From assembly GCF_011881725.1 (NCBI RefSeq), contig NZ_JAATUR010000045.1, positions 1-34,221 on the forward strand: a stretch of DNA of 34,221 nt. The letters are read 5' to 3'. Under the pieces are notes generated by a model. It did not search any database. It worked only from the letters and a program-made list of their open reading frames with translations, and was not told the DNA's origin. Of the stretch, positions 25,886 through 33,271 are shown piece by piece (position 1 is the first letter of the stretch; each line of letters starts with the position of its first letter). Source of the stretch: Escherichia coli (GTDB lineage Bacteria; Pseudomonadota; Gammaproteobacteria; Enterobacterales; Enterobacteriaceae). The translations under genes and the position numbers were made by a program.

Positions 25886-27253
25886 ATGATGAAGGACTAT
25901 TTTGGAATTGGTAGTACGGTATTTGTGAGTTTGTTGTTCGGGCTTGCATTTATTTTGGTGAATAGTTGGTTTCATCAGCCGACTGTTAAGGAGACTGTTC
26001 CGCAATCGACATATCTGATGGTTATGATTGCTTTGTTTGTTATTGATATAATAGCATTCATTTTTATGCAGTTATATTTCATTTATGATCGTCGACAATT
26101 TTCAAACTGTATACTTGGTTTAGCCTTTCTTAGCTGTCTGATTTACTTCATTAAAACAGTCATTATCATTCAGCAACCTATTGAGGGGGGGCTAACTAAC
26201 AGCATTATTCAAAATGATACTGCTATTTATTATTTTTTCAGGCAGGTAAGCTTATGTTTATTGATTAATCTGGCGCTGGTAATTAAGTTGAATGAAAAAA
26301 ATGATTTGTGTGAAAGGTGGCATAAAAGAATCGTTTTTTACATCAGTGTGATTTTTATAGTTGGCCTGCCCATTATTGCTTTCATATTTAGTAGCCAATG
26401 TGAGAACTATAGTTTAACTATAGCTGAGTTATTAAATAAAAATGGCCGAGTTGTGTGGAAAACGTCTTATGTTATCGTGCTGATATTTATGTGGTTAATG
26501 CTGTTGGCAGTTAATTTATATTTCAATCGTTTGCGTAGTGATATCTGGAATGGGGTATCGGTGATTGCTTTTTGTGCTGTGCTATATAATGTCTCTCTTT
26601 TATTTATAGGGAGGTATAGTGTATCCATTTGGTATATTAGTCGAACTATTGAGTTGTTCAGCAAGTTAACAGTTATGGCGATATTCATGTGTCATGTATT
26701 CAGTGCGTTGCGCGTGACAAAGGATATTGCACATCGCGATCCATTAACCAATATTTTTAACAGAAATTATTTTTTCAATGAACTGAAAAATCAATCAGCA
26801 TTAGCCAAAAAAAAACCGTACTGCGTCATGATTATGGATATTGACCACTTCAAAAAAGTCAATGACACCTGGGGGCATCCGGTTGGCGATCAAGTGATTA
26901 AAACAGTGGTGAAAATCATTGGGAAAAGTATACGGCCAAACGATCTTTTAGCACGCGTTGGCGGAGAAGAGTTTGGTGTTATGTTGACGGAGATCGATTA
27001 TGAAAATGCGGAAGCCTTAGCTGAAAGGATTCGGGCAAATGTTGAGCGTTTGACGGGAGATAATCCTGAATATGCCATCCCACAAAAAGTAACGATTAGC
27101 ATTGGTGCCGTGGTGATGCATGGAAATACGTTAAAACCGAATGAGATTTATCGGTTGGCTGATAAAGCGCTTTATAACGCGAAAGAGTCAGGACGTAACA
27201 AGGTTGTTATGACGGAGGCAGAAAATCTTATGAACTGGAAGGATGATGATTAA
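25886..27253 (+). CDS. dgcT: Membrane diguanylate cyclase DgcT (YcdT)
   Basis: A 455-residue inner-membrane protein. Roughly seven or eight hydrophobic segments fill residues 8-275 and form an unassigned sensor. The GGDEF domain occupies about 278-440. The active-site motif is GGEEF (359-363), with the product-inhibition I-site RPND (350-353) intact, and the MDIDHFKKVNDTWGH metal/substrate loop is typical. It should make c-di-GMP from two GTP and is well placed to stimulate PgaCD. GGAG lies 7 bases before ATG 25886; a second ATG follows directly. The last 15 or so residues (ending NWKDDD) differ from K-12 as I recall it, and the repeats begin only a few bases past the stop. Confidence 0.95.
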   Translation: MMKDYFGIGSTVFVSLLFGLAFILVNSWFHQPTVKETVPQSTYLMVMIALFVIDIIAFIFMQLYFIYDRRQFSNCILGLAFLSCLIYFIKTVIIIQQPIEGGLTNSIIQNDTAIYYFFRQVSLCLLINLALVIKLNEKNDLCERWHKRIVFYISVIFIVGLPIIAFIFSSQCENYSLTIAELLNKNGRVVWKTSYVIVLIFMWLMLLAVNLYFNRLRSDIWNGVSVIAFCAVLYNVSLLFIGRYSVSIWYISRTIELFSKLTVMAIFMCHVFSALRVTKDIAHRDPLTNIFNRNYFFNELKNQSALAKKKPYCVMIMDIDHFKKVNDTWGHPVGDQVIKTVVKIIGKSIRPNDLLARVGGEEFGVMLTEIDYENAEALAERIRANVERLTGDNPEYAIPQKVTISIGAVVMHGNTLKPNEIYRLADKALYNAKESGRNKVVMTEAENLMNWKDDD

Positions 27254-27316
27254 TTCTGTCGCCAGTTGTCGAACCGCTGGTCGGGGCTTCTCATCCCCCC
27301 GGCATGTGCAACATAC

Positions 27317-27346
27317 GAAAAAAAAGCCCGTACTTTCGTACGAGCT
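27317..27346 (-). terminator. Terminator copy 1 in the serX repeats
   Basis: On the minus strand AGCTCGTAC, a GAAA loop and GTACGGGCT form a 9-bp stem followed by eight T. This is the most distal of three copies. Confidence 0.8.
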
Positions 27347-27498
27347 CTTCTTTAAATATGGCGGTGAGGGGGGGATTGACTCGCTTCGCTCGCCCTGCGG
27401 GCAGCCCGCTTACTGCGTTCACGGTCTGTCCAACTGGCAGTCGCCAGTTGTCGAACCCCGGTCGGGGCTTCTCATCCCCCCGGCATGTGCAACATACG

Positions 27499-27526
27499 AA
27501 AAAAAGCCCGTACTTTCGTACGAGCT
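27499..27526 (-). terminator. Terminator copy 2 in the serX repeats
   Basis: The same 9-bp stem, GAAA tetraloop and T-run as the other two copies, 106 bp beyond copy 3 in the direction of serX transcription. Confidence 0.8.
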
Positions 27527-27604
27527 CCTCTTTAAATATGGCGGTGAGGGGGGGATTCGAACCCCGGTCGGGGCTTCTCATCCCCCCGGCATGTGCAACA
27601 TACG

Positions 27605-27632
27605 AAAAAAAGCCCGTACTTTCGTACGAGCT
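27605..27632 (-). terminator. serX terminator (copy 3, proximal)
   Basis: A 9-bp stem closed by GAAA and followed by a T-run on the minus strand. It begins 12 bases past the CCA end of serX, the usual place for a tRNA terminator. Confidence 0.9.
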
Positions 27633-27644
27633 CCTCTTTAAATA

Positions 27645-27732
27645 TGGCGGTGAGGGGGGGATTCGAACCCCCGATACGTTGCCGTATACACACTTTCCAG
27701 GCGTGCTCCTTCAGCCACTCGGACACCTCACC
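27645..27732 (-). tRNA. serX: tRNA-Ser(GGA)
   Basis: An 88-base serine tRNA on the minus strand with encoded CCA. The 5' half GGTGAGGTGTCCGAGTGG pairs with the CTCACC acceptor end. The anticodon loop reads CTGGAAA with anticodon GGA, the long variable arm is GTATACGGCAACGTATC, and the T arm is GGGGGTTCGAATCCCCC. It decodes UCC/UCU. serX is a known island integration site in other E. coli; here it is intact, and fragments of its 3' end lie downstream. Confidence 0.98.
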
Positions 27733-27766
27733 AAATTGTCGTTCCTGTCTTGCTGTAACGGGCGCT

Positions 27767-27795
27767 AATTTAGGGAAATCACGACCTGAGGTCAA
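27767..27795 (-). promoter_or_regulatory. Promoter of serX
   Basis: On the minus strand a -35 TTGACC (27790-27795) and a -10 TAAATT (27767-27772) are separated by exactly 17 bases. The GC-rich discriminator AGCGCCCG that follows is typical of stringently controlled stable-RNA promoters. Transcription should begin near 27760, 28 bases before the tRNA. Confidence 0.8.
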
Positions 27796-27871
27796 CAAAC
27801 TTTTTAAAAAAATCGCGCGTTTATTCAAACTTCAATCAATATGCAGTTTTAATAAGCGAAATCTGCTTTTT

Positions 27872-27899
27872 TTGCCACCGAACGCGGATTTGTTATGCT
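27872..27899 (+). promoter_or_regulatory. Candidate ghrA promoter
   Basis: TTGCCA (27872-27877) and TATGCT (27894-27899) are 16 bases apart, in an AT-rich stretch 65 bp before ghrA. It fits a sigma-70 promoter. Confidence 0.5.
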
Positions 27900-27964
27900 G
27901 GTAATCTTTGTCGATCATAACGATAAGTGCGAATAAATTTCGCTCAACGCTTTTGGGAGTCAGT

Positions 27965-28903
27965 ATGGATATCATCTTTTATCACCCAACCTTCGATACT
28001 AAATGGTGGATTGACGCGCTGGGGAAAGCGATACCTCACGCCAGAGTCAGAGCCTGGAAAAACGGAGACAATGAATCAGCTGATTATGCTTTAGTCTGGC
28101 ATCCTCCTGTTGAAATGCTGGCAGGGCGCGATCTTAAAGCGGTGTTTGCTCTCGGGGCCGGTGTTGATTCTATTTTGAGCAAACTAAAGGCACACCCTGA
28201 AATGTTGAAGCCTTCTGTTCCACTTTTTCGCCTGGAAGATACCGGTATGGGTGAGCAAATGCAGGAATATGCTGTTAGCCAGGTTCTACATTGGTTCCGA
28301 CGCTTTGACGATTATCGATTTCAGCAAAATAGTTCGCACTGGCAACCTCTGCCTGAATATCATCGGGAAGATTATACCATTGGCATTTTGGGCGCAGGCG
28401 TGTTGGGCAGTAAAGTTGCACAGAGTTTACAAACCTGGCGCTTTCCGCTGCGTTGCTGGAGCCGTATCCATAAATCGTGGCCTGGCGTGCAAAGTTTTGC
28501 TGGACGTGAAGAGCTCCCGGCATTTCTCAGCCAATGTCGGGTATTGATTAATCTGTTACCGAATACGCCTGAAACCGTCGGCATTATTAATCAACAATTA
28601 CTCGAAAAATTACCGGATGGCGCGTATCTCCTCAACCTGGCGCGTGGCGTTCATGTCGTGGAAGATGACCTGCTTGCTGCGCTGGATAGCGGCAAGGTTA
28701 AAGGTGCAATGCTGGATGTTTTTAATCGTGAACCCTTACCGGCGGAAAGCCCGCTCTGGCAGCATCCACGCGTGACGATAACACCACATGTCGCCGCGAT
28801 TACCCGACCCATTGAAGCGGTTGAGTACATTTCTCGCACCATTGCACAACTCGAAAAAGGGGAGGCGGCTTGTGGTCAAGTCGACCGCGCACGAGGCTAC
28901 TAA
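27965..28903 (+). CDS. ghrA: Glyoxylate/hydroxypyruvate reductase A GhrA
   Basis: A 312-residue NADPH-dependent reductase of the D-2-hydroxyacid dehydrogenase family, reducing glyoxylate to glycolate and hydroxypyruvate to glycerate. The Rossmann motif GILGAGVLGSKVA is at 140-152. The catalytic residues Arg227 (NLARGVH), Glu256 (FNREPLP) and His275 (TPHVAAIT) are in their expected places. I chose ATG 27965 with GGGAG 6 bases upstream and family length; 19 more in-frame residues upstream lack support. It diverges from serX and is followed by ycdX. Confidence 0.97.
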   Translation: MDIIFYHPTFDTKWWIDALGKAIPHARVRAWKNGDNESADYALVWHPPVEMLAGRDLKAVFALGAGVDSILSKLKAHPEMLKPSVPLFRLEDTGMGEQMQEYAVSQVLHWFRRFDDYRFQQNSSHWQPLPEYHREDYTIGILGAGVLGSKVAQSLQTWRFPLRCWSRIHKSWPGVQSFAGREELPAFLSQCRVLINLLPNTPETVGIINQQLLEKLPDGAYLLNLARGVHVVEDDLLAALDSGKVKGAMLDVFNREPLPAESPLWQHPRVTITPHVAAITRPIEAVEYISRTIAQLEKGEAACGQVDRARGY

Positions 28904-28957
28904 TAAAGCATCAGGATTCCTGCTATCCTTGGCGGTAATTGAATACAGGAGAGAGTT

Positions 28958-29695
28958 ATGTATCCCGTCGACCTTCATATGCATACCGTTGCCAGCACGC
29001 ATGCATACAGCACATTAAGTGATTACATTGCCGAGGCTAAACAGAAAGGAATCAAGCTTTTTGCGATTACCGATCATGGACCGGATATGGAAGATGCACC
29101 GCATCACTGGCATTTCATTAATATGCGTATCTGGCCGCGAGTGGTTGATGGGGTAGGGATCCTGCGCGGTATTGAAGCGAACATTAAAAATGTTGATGGC
29201 GAAATTGATTGCAGCGGCAAAATGTTTGATTCGCTGGATTTAATCATTGCTGGTTTTCATGAACCGGTTTTTGCGCCACATGATAAAGCGACCAATACAC
29301 AAGCGATGATTGCGACTATCGCCAGCGGCAATGTGCACATTATAAGCCATCCGGGAAATCCGAAATATCCTATTGATTTCAAAGCAGTAGCTGAAGCCGC
29401 CGCGAAACACCAGGTCGCGCTGGAAATCAATAATTCCTCGTTTTTACATTCACGTAAGGGCAGTGAAGATAACTGCCGTGCAGTCGCTGCTGCAGTGCGC
29501 GATGCTGGCGGTTGGGTGGCATTAGGCTCGGATTCTCACACCGCGTTTACCGTAGGGGAGTTTGAAGAGTGTCGTAAAATCCTCGACGCGGTAGATTTTC
29601 CGCAAGAACGCATTTTGAATGTTTCACCGCGCCGTTTACTGAACTTCCTTGAATCTCGCGGTATGGTACCGATTACAGAATTTGCTGACCTTTAA
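28958..29695 (+). CDS. ycdX: PHP-domain zinc phosphatase YcdX
   Basis: A 245-residue PHP-family metal-dependent phosphatase with a trinuclear zinc site. All ligands described for the E. coli structure are present: His7, His9, His15, His40, Glu73, His101, His131, Asp192 and His194. The natural substrate is not established. In E. coli it has been linked to swarming, with YcdY acting as its partner chaperone. GGAG lies before the ATG. ycdY follows after 23 bases, so the two probably form an operon, perhaps with ghrA. Confidence 0.96.
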   Translation: MYPVDLHMHTVASTHAYSTLSDYIAEAKQKGIKLFAITDHGPDMEDAPHHWHFINMRIWPRVVDGVGILRGIEANIKNVDGEIDCSGKMFDSLDLIIAGFHEPVFAPHDKATNTQAMIATIASGNVHIISHPGNPKYPIDFKAVAEAAAKHQVALEINNSSFLHSRKGSEDNCRAVAAAVRDAGGWVALGSDSHTAFTVGEFEECRKILDAVDFPQERILNVSPRRLLNFLESRGMVPITEFADL

Positions 29696-29718
29696 TTACT
29701 AGTAATGGAAATATATTA

Positions 29719-30273
29719 ATGAACGAGTTTTCTATCCTCTGCCGGGTGCTGGGTTCGCTCTATTACCGCCAACCGCAAGATCCTTTGCTGGTTCCGCTGT
29801 TTACTCTGATTCGTGAGGGGAAACTGGCAGCGAGCTGGCCACTGGAGCAGGATGAGTTACTGACGCGTTTGCAGAAAAGCTGTGATATGGCGCAAGTCTC
29901 TGCCGATTACAATGCGCTGTTTATTGGTGATGAATGTGCCGTGCCGCCTTATCGCAGCGCATGGGTTGAGGGAGCGACGGAAGCGGAAGTGCGCGCTTTT
30001 CTTTCCGAACGAGGAATGCCATTAGCAGATACGCCAGCCGATCACATTGGTACACTGCTGCTTGCGGCTTCCTGGTTGGAAGATCAGTCAAAGGAAGATG
30101 AAAGCGAAGCACTGGAAACGCTGTTCAGCGAGTATCTGTTACCCTGGTGTGGTGCGTTCCTTGGTAAAGTGGAAGCCCATGCAACCACGCCGTTCTGGCG
30201 CACCATGGCACCCCTGACCCGCGATGCCATCAGTGCAATGTGGGACGAGCTGGAAGAAGATTCAGAAGAGTAA
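29719..30273 (+). CDS. ycdY: TorD/NarJ-like chaperone YcdY
   Basis: A 184-residue acidic, all-helical protein of the TorD/DmsD/NarJ redox-enzyme maturation family. The region around YNALFIGDECAVPPYRSAW (about 66-84) and EVRAFLSERGMPL are family features. In E. coli it is reported to raise YcdX phosphatase activity and to affect swarming rather than serve a molybdoenzyme. It directly follows ycdX; a CRP-like site sits immediately after its stop. Confidence 0.94.
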   Translation: MNEFSILCRVLGSLYYRQPQDPLLVPLFTLIREGKLAASWPLEQDELLTRLQKSCDMAQVSADYNALFIGDECAVPPYRSAWVEGATEAEVRAFLSERGMPLADTPADHIGTLLLAASWLEDQSKEDESEALETLFSEYLLPWCGAFLGKVEAHATTPFWRTMAPLTRDAISAMWDELEEDSEE

Positions 30274-30274
30274 A

Positions 30275-30290
30275 TGTGATCTAAGTCACT
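30275..30290 (+). promoter_or_regulatory. CRP site upstream of ycdZ
   Basis: TGTGATCTAAGTCACT matches the CRP consensus TGTGA-N6-TCACA in all but the last base. It lies 85 bp before the ycdZ ATG. CRP control of ycdZ is consistent with what I recall from E. coli. Confidence 0.75.
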
Positions 30291-30374
30291 TACCATTGCA
30301 ACAGATTAATGTCTGTTGCATAAAATGTGTGCTCGATCTCATTCGTGACCGCGTTTTCTGCTATCATGCGCGTC

Positions 30375-30866
30375 ATGAACATACTTCTCTCTATTGCAAT
30401 TACAACAGGCATTCTCTCCGGTATCTGGGGCTGGGTGGCTGTTTCCCTGGGCTTACTCAGCTGGGCGGGCTTCCTGGGCTGTACGGCCTACTTTGCCTGC
30501 CCGCAGGGTGGGCTGAAAGGATTGGCGATCTCCGCTGCAACGCTGCTTAGCGGTGTAGTGTGGGCAATGGTCATTATTAACGGTAGTGCGCTGGCACCCC
30601 ATCTGGAAATTGTTGGCTACGTCATGACTGGTATTGTCGCTTTCCTGATGTGTATTCAGGCTAAACAGCTATTGCTGTCATTTGTTCCGGGGACATTTAT
30701 CGGCGCGTGTGCGACGTTTGCCGCGCAGGGAAACTGGAAGCTGGTATTGCCATCTCTGGCGCTTGGGCTGGTGTTTGGTTACGCGATGAAAAACAGTGGG
30801 CTCTGGTTGGCAGCACGCAGTACTAAAACCGCTCACCATAAGCAACAAGTAAAAAATAAAGCGTGA
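30375..30866 (+). CDS. ycdZ: DUF1097 inner-membrane protein YcdZ
   Basis: A 163-residue membrane protein with about five hydrophobic helices and a basic tail (HHKQQVKNKA). Function unknown. I chose ATG 30375 for agreement with the family length. There is no Shine-Dalgarno before it, and a candidate extended -10 (TGCTATCAT) ends only 7 bases upstream, so the message could be leaderless. Its stop codon lies inside the following terminator stem. It stands apart from ycdXY by a 101-bp gap with a CRP site. Confidence 0.93.
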   Translation: MNILLSIAITTGILSGIWGWVAVSLGLLSWAGFLGCTAYFACPQGGLKGLAISAATLLSGVVWAMVIINGSALAPHLEIVGYVMTGIVAFLMCIQAKQLLLSFVPGTFIGACATFAAQGNWKLVLPSLALGLVFGYAMKNSGLWLAARSTKTAHHKQQVKNKA

Positions 30867-30882
30867 GATAATCACGCTTTAT
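30856..30882. terminator. Bidirectional hairpin overlapping the ycdZ stop
   Basis: An 11-bp perfect stem (ataaagcgtga with tcacgctttat) and a 5-base loop contain the ycdZ TGA. Confidence 0.75.
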
Positions 30883-30895
30883 ATTGAATACGTAA

Positions 30896-30922
30896 AAGCC
30901 GGATTAAAACTCCGGTTTTTTT
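30896..30922. terminator. Second hairpin, end of the csgDEFG and ycdZ transcripts
   Basis: CCGGA (30899-30903) and TCCGG (30911-30915) are followed on the plus strand by seven T and on the minus strand by CTTTT, so it may work in both directions, between ycdZ and csgG. Confidence 0.65.
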
Positions 30923-30927
30923 ATGGA

Positions 30928-31761
30928 TCAGGATTCCGGCGGTACTGACAGATGGCGGTATTTCACCAGAATGTCATTCTGCCGATCTGATTTATTCTGC
31001 AAGTCCCACAGACCGCGGTCGATACCGTCATTAATCAGGAAGATAACACCGGTTTCAATCGCAGACATCAGGCATAGCATAACAGGTTCGTTCGAGGTAT
31101 AACCCACTTCCCCTTCCAGTAACCTCTGGTAGTCGATAAATCGGAAGACGCCGGCCTGGACTTCATAGGAAAGTATGGTCTTACTGGTGTTCACTGAGGA
31201 CAGGATTTCACCGGTGCTGACATTAACTACACGCAAGTTAACCGCGATTTGGTCAAGTTGGTACTGCGTATCGGCGCCAATACCGAAATATCTCGCTCCG
31301 ACACCGCCTGATTTCACGTTACTTTCATAACCAATAATCGACCCTTCAACCATGATATTGGCTGCCGTCAGCGACTGTAGCGGGATCCGGTTATTGACCG
31401 CAACAGTGCCATTTTCCTGTGCTGCACGAATAATCTTACGTTCGTTCAGTAAGTTTTGTAGGCCCTGACGCTCCAGCGGTACAAACCAACGCGAGTCTTT
31501 CAATGCGGTGACCAGCATTGCGGTCGCGCTTTGCGGAACTGCGGTGGAGAAGTTACTTGCCGGATAGGGTTTAAATTGTCCAGTTTCATCCTGGATATTG
31601 TATACCGAGACAAAAATTTTACCCGTTGGCGCAGGCAAATGGGTTAAATCTTTGTAGCTTTGAGCTCGGGGCATTAATGTCGGCTTGGCGGCTTCTTTTG
31701 GTGGTGCTGTTAAGCATCCACTCAGCAATATGACTGCAACCAAAACAAATAAGCGCTGCAT
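30928..31761 (-). CDS. csgG: Curli secretion channel lipoprotein CsgG
   Basis: A 277-residue outer-membrane lipoprotein that forms the nonameric pore through which CsgA and CsgB leave the periplasm. The signal peptide ends in the lipobox LSGC with Cys16. The YNIQDETGQFKPYPASNFSTAVPQ stretch (about 55-78) lies in the region that forms the channel constriction. The family length is full. It is last in csgDEFG, 25 bases after csgF, and followed by hairpin terminators. Confidence 0.98.
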   Translation of the reverse strand: MQRLFVLVAVILLSGCLTAPPKEAAKPTLMPRAQSYKDLTHLPAPTGKIFVSVYNIQDETGQFKPYPASNFSTAVPQSATAMLVTALKDSRWFVPLERQGLQNLLNERKIIRAAQENGTVAVNNRIPLQSLTAANIMVEGSIIGYESNVKSGGVGARYFGIGADTQYQLDQIAVNLRVVNVSTGEILSSVNTSKTILSYEVQAGVFRFIDYQRLLEGEVGYTSNEPVMLCLMSAIETGVIFLINDGIDRGLWDLQNKSDRQNDILVKYRHLSVPPES

Positions 31762-31786
31762 ATTATTTTCCTTACAAAGCTGGGGC

Positions 31787-32203
31787 TTAAAAATCGGTTG
31801 AGTTATTTTGTAATCCCGAAACCTGAATCGTGGAGGTTTGACCCGTTTTACGATCGGTTACGTTCAGTTGCAGTTGACCATCCCGGTTGGCAATATCGAC
31901 GATATATTCGTTAGTCACCATTCGCCCTGGTTTGCCAGTGTTAATATTCGACAGCAATCCGCCCAGAATTTGTGACTGGATGGCCTGAGTGAAGTTATCT
32001 AACGCCGAGGGCGTCTCAATACCAAAGTCATCATCATAACTTGGGTCTTTATACGAGTTCTGTGCCTGGGCGCTGTTAAGTAAAAAAGCGCCGTTATTTG
32101 GGTTACCACCAAAGTTTGGATTACGGAACTGGAAGGTCATATTTCCCGCCCAACTTAATGGCGAAATAAGCATGACTAGAACTACTGCATGTTTGACACG
32201 CAT
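31787..32203 (-). CDS. csgF: Curli assembly factor CsgF
   Basis: A 138-residue exported protein with a signal peptide (1-19, ending SWA). The mature N-terminus GNMTFQFRNPNFGGNP is the segment known to insert into the CsgG pore and form a second constriction. The rest lies at the cell surface and helps CsgB nucleate fibres. GGAGG precedes the ATG. It lies between csgE and csgG. Confidence 0.98.
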   Translation of the reverse strand: MRVKHAVVLVMLISPLSWAGNMTFQFRNPNFGGNPNNGAFLLNSAQAQNSYKDPSYDDDFGIETPSALDNFTQAIQSQILGGLLSNINTGKPGRMVTNEYIVDIANRDGQLQLNVTDRKTGQTSTIQVSGLQNNSTDF

Positions 32204-32226
32204 TGCAGCCTCCGAACAATTTTTAT

Positions 32227-32616
32227 TTAAAATTCATCATGCGCCAAATCGCCCGTACTCAATAACGCCTGATTTATCTGGCGACGATTTAGTGCCTCTT
32301 CAGTTTGTGCCAGTGCAAAGACGACAGTTTTCTCGAAGTCTCTTTTCAATGGGAATAAAAAAGTCTGGAAAATAACGTCCTGATTCACCGTTATTGTGAT
32401 CCAGCTTCCCCATCGTGCACTGGGCCTTTCATTAATCGTTAAGTTACCGGTATAGTCACTTTCCCATTTATCACTAAAAGCCCGGTAAAAATCGTGGCCA
32501 ATAGATGAAACCGTATGGTCAGTTAACAACCCCGGGACTTCTACCTCAACGGCGTGAAGATTCCCTGCGGCGAGCAGAAATTCTGCCGCCACAATCCAGC
32601 GTAAATAACGTTTCAT
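32227..32616 (-). CDS. csgE: Periplasmic curli secretion factor CsgE
   Basis: A 129-residue exported protein with a signal peptide ending HAV near residue 23. CsgE caps the periplasmic side of CsgG and delivers curli subunits. The WGSWITITVNQDVIFQTFLFP region is typical of the family. It starts 4 bases after the csgD stop, which suggests coupled translation. Confidence 0.98.
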   Translation of the reverse strand: MKRYLRWIVAAEFLLAAGNLHAVEVEVPGLLTDHTVSSIGHDFYRAFSDKWESDYTGNLTINERPSARWGSWITITVNQDVIFQTFLFPLKRDFEKTVVFALAQTEEALNRRQINQALLSTGDLAHDEF

Positions 32617-32620
32617 GGCT

Positions 32621-33271
32621 TTATCGCCTGAGGTTATCGTTTGCCCATGAGACTGCTTGAGTCCGGTTCTTTACTGCTATCTTCTTGAAAAGATTATAAA
32701 GATGCGTTTTTACCGTATTTTCGCTGATGAACAGCGAACGAGCAATCTCGTTATTGGAGGCGCCGATACGCAGTTTATTAAGGATCTCTTTTTCCCTATG
32801 AGTAAGGAGAGCTGATTCCGTGCTGTTATAACGATAGTTACCAGAATGTGTGATCAGATAGCTGGCAAGTTTTTGCGTAAAGTAGCATTCCCCGCGTAAG
32901 ACGCCTTGCAACCCATTTATGACACGTTCTTGATCCTCCAGGGCGTAAAAAACACCGTTGATATGAGGCCAGTTTTCAATGTCGCGGTACGGGTAATCGT
33001 CTGGAGTATTTAACAACAGTGTTTTGATGTTGTTATGTTTTCTGCTTAATGTATCCTGCCAGTAATGGATGAGTTTTTTATCTGCTTCCATCATATCCAA
33101 CAGAATAATGCAGCCAGAAGATATATCGTCCAGAGAACGTTGAATGTTATGCAGTTTTCCTGTGATTGTCAGCGATTGTTTTAAATGCTGCAATAACGCG
33201 GTCGCCTGCAAGGAAGGTTTAGTGATTAATAGCAATGTATTACCATGAATACTATGGACTTCATTAAACAT
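32621..33271 (-). CDS. csgD: Biofilm master regulator CsgD (LuxR family)
   Basis: A 216-residue transcription factor. The N-terminal receiver-like domain (about 1-130) lacks a full phosphorylation pocket, and the LuxR-type helix-turn-helix is at about 147-210 (LTHREKEILNKLRIGASNNEIARSL, then FISENTVKTHLYNLF). It activates csgBAC and dgcC (formerly adrA), turning on curli and cellulose. GCGGGG lies 7-12 bases before the ATG. It is first in csgDEFG, behind a long leader that several small RNAs target in E. coli. Confidence 0.98.
   Translation of the reverse strand: MFNEVHSIHGNTLLLITKPSLQATALLQHLKQSLTITGKLHNIQRSLDDISSGCIILLDMMEADKKLIHYWQDTLSRKHNNIKTLLLNTPDDYPYRDIENWPHINGVFYALEDQERVINGLQGVLRGECYFTQKLASYLITHSGNYRYNSTESALLTHREKEILNKLRIGASNNEIARSLFISENTVKTHLYNLFKKIAVKNRTQAVSWANDNLRR

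Larger units (their letters stand above)
27258..27663 (-). repeat. Tandem repeats of the serX 3' end plus terminator
   Basis: A module of about 99 bp is present three times, starting at 27279, 27460 and 27566. It begins ggtcggggcttctcatcc, continues through an A-run and a hairpin, and ends with the tRNA 3' end. Only the third copy joins the complete tRNA. Spacing is 180 bp and then 106 bp; the longer spacer carries an extra segment at 27378-27459 with its own 8-bp palindrome (27431-27450). The first two copies end in a piece of the tRNA 3' end, starting at 27359 (19 bp, tggcggtgagggggggatt) and 27539 (27 bp). This resembles the rtT repeats known downstream of the tyrT tRNA genes. No integrase or coding gene is present here. 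Confidence 0.9.

Noticed and set aside
27254..27644. Genomic island or prophage at serX
   Set aside because: The fragments of the tRNA end look like integration scars, but there is no integrase, cargo gene or IS in the short interval, so only repeats can be claimed.
27258..27663. CRISPR-like array
   Set aside because: There are only three units of 99 bp or more, with no short uniform repeats or unique spacers and no cas genes. The units are copies of a tRNA end plus terminator.
27243..27768. ORFs of 130-154 residues across the serX repeats on both strands
   Set aside because: They translate tRNA sequence, terminators and repeat spacers, repeat the same peptide blocks, and lack ribosome-binding sites. 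The DNA is fully explained as tRNA-derived repeats.
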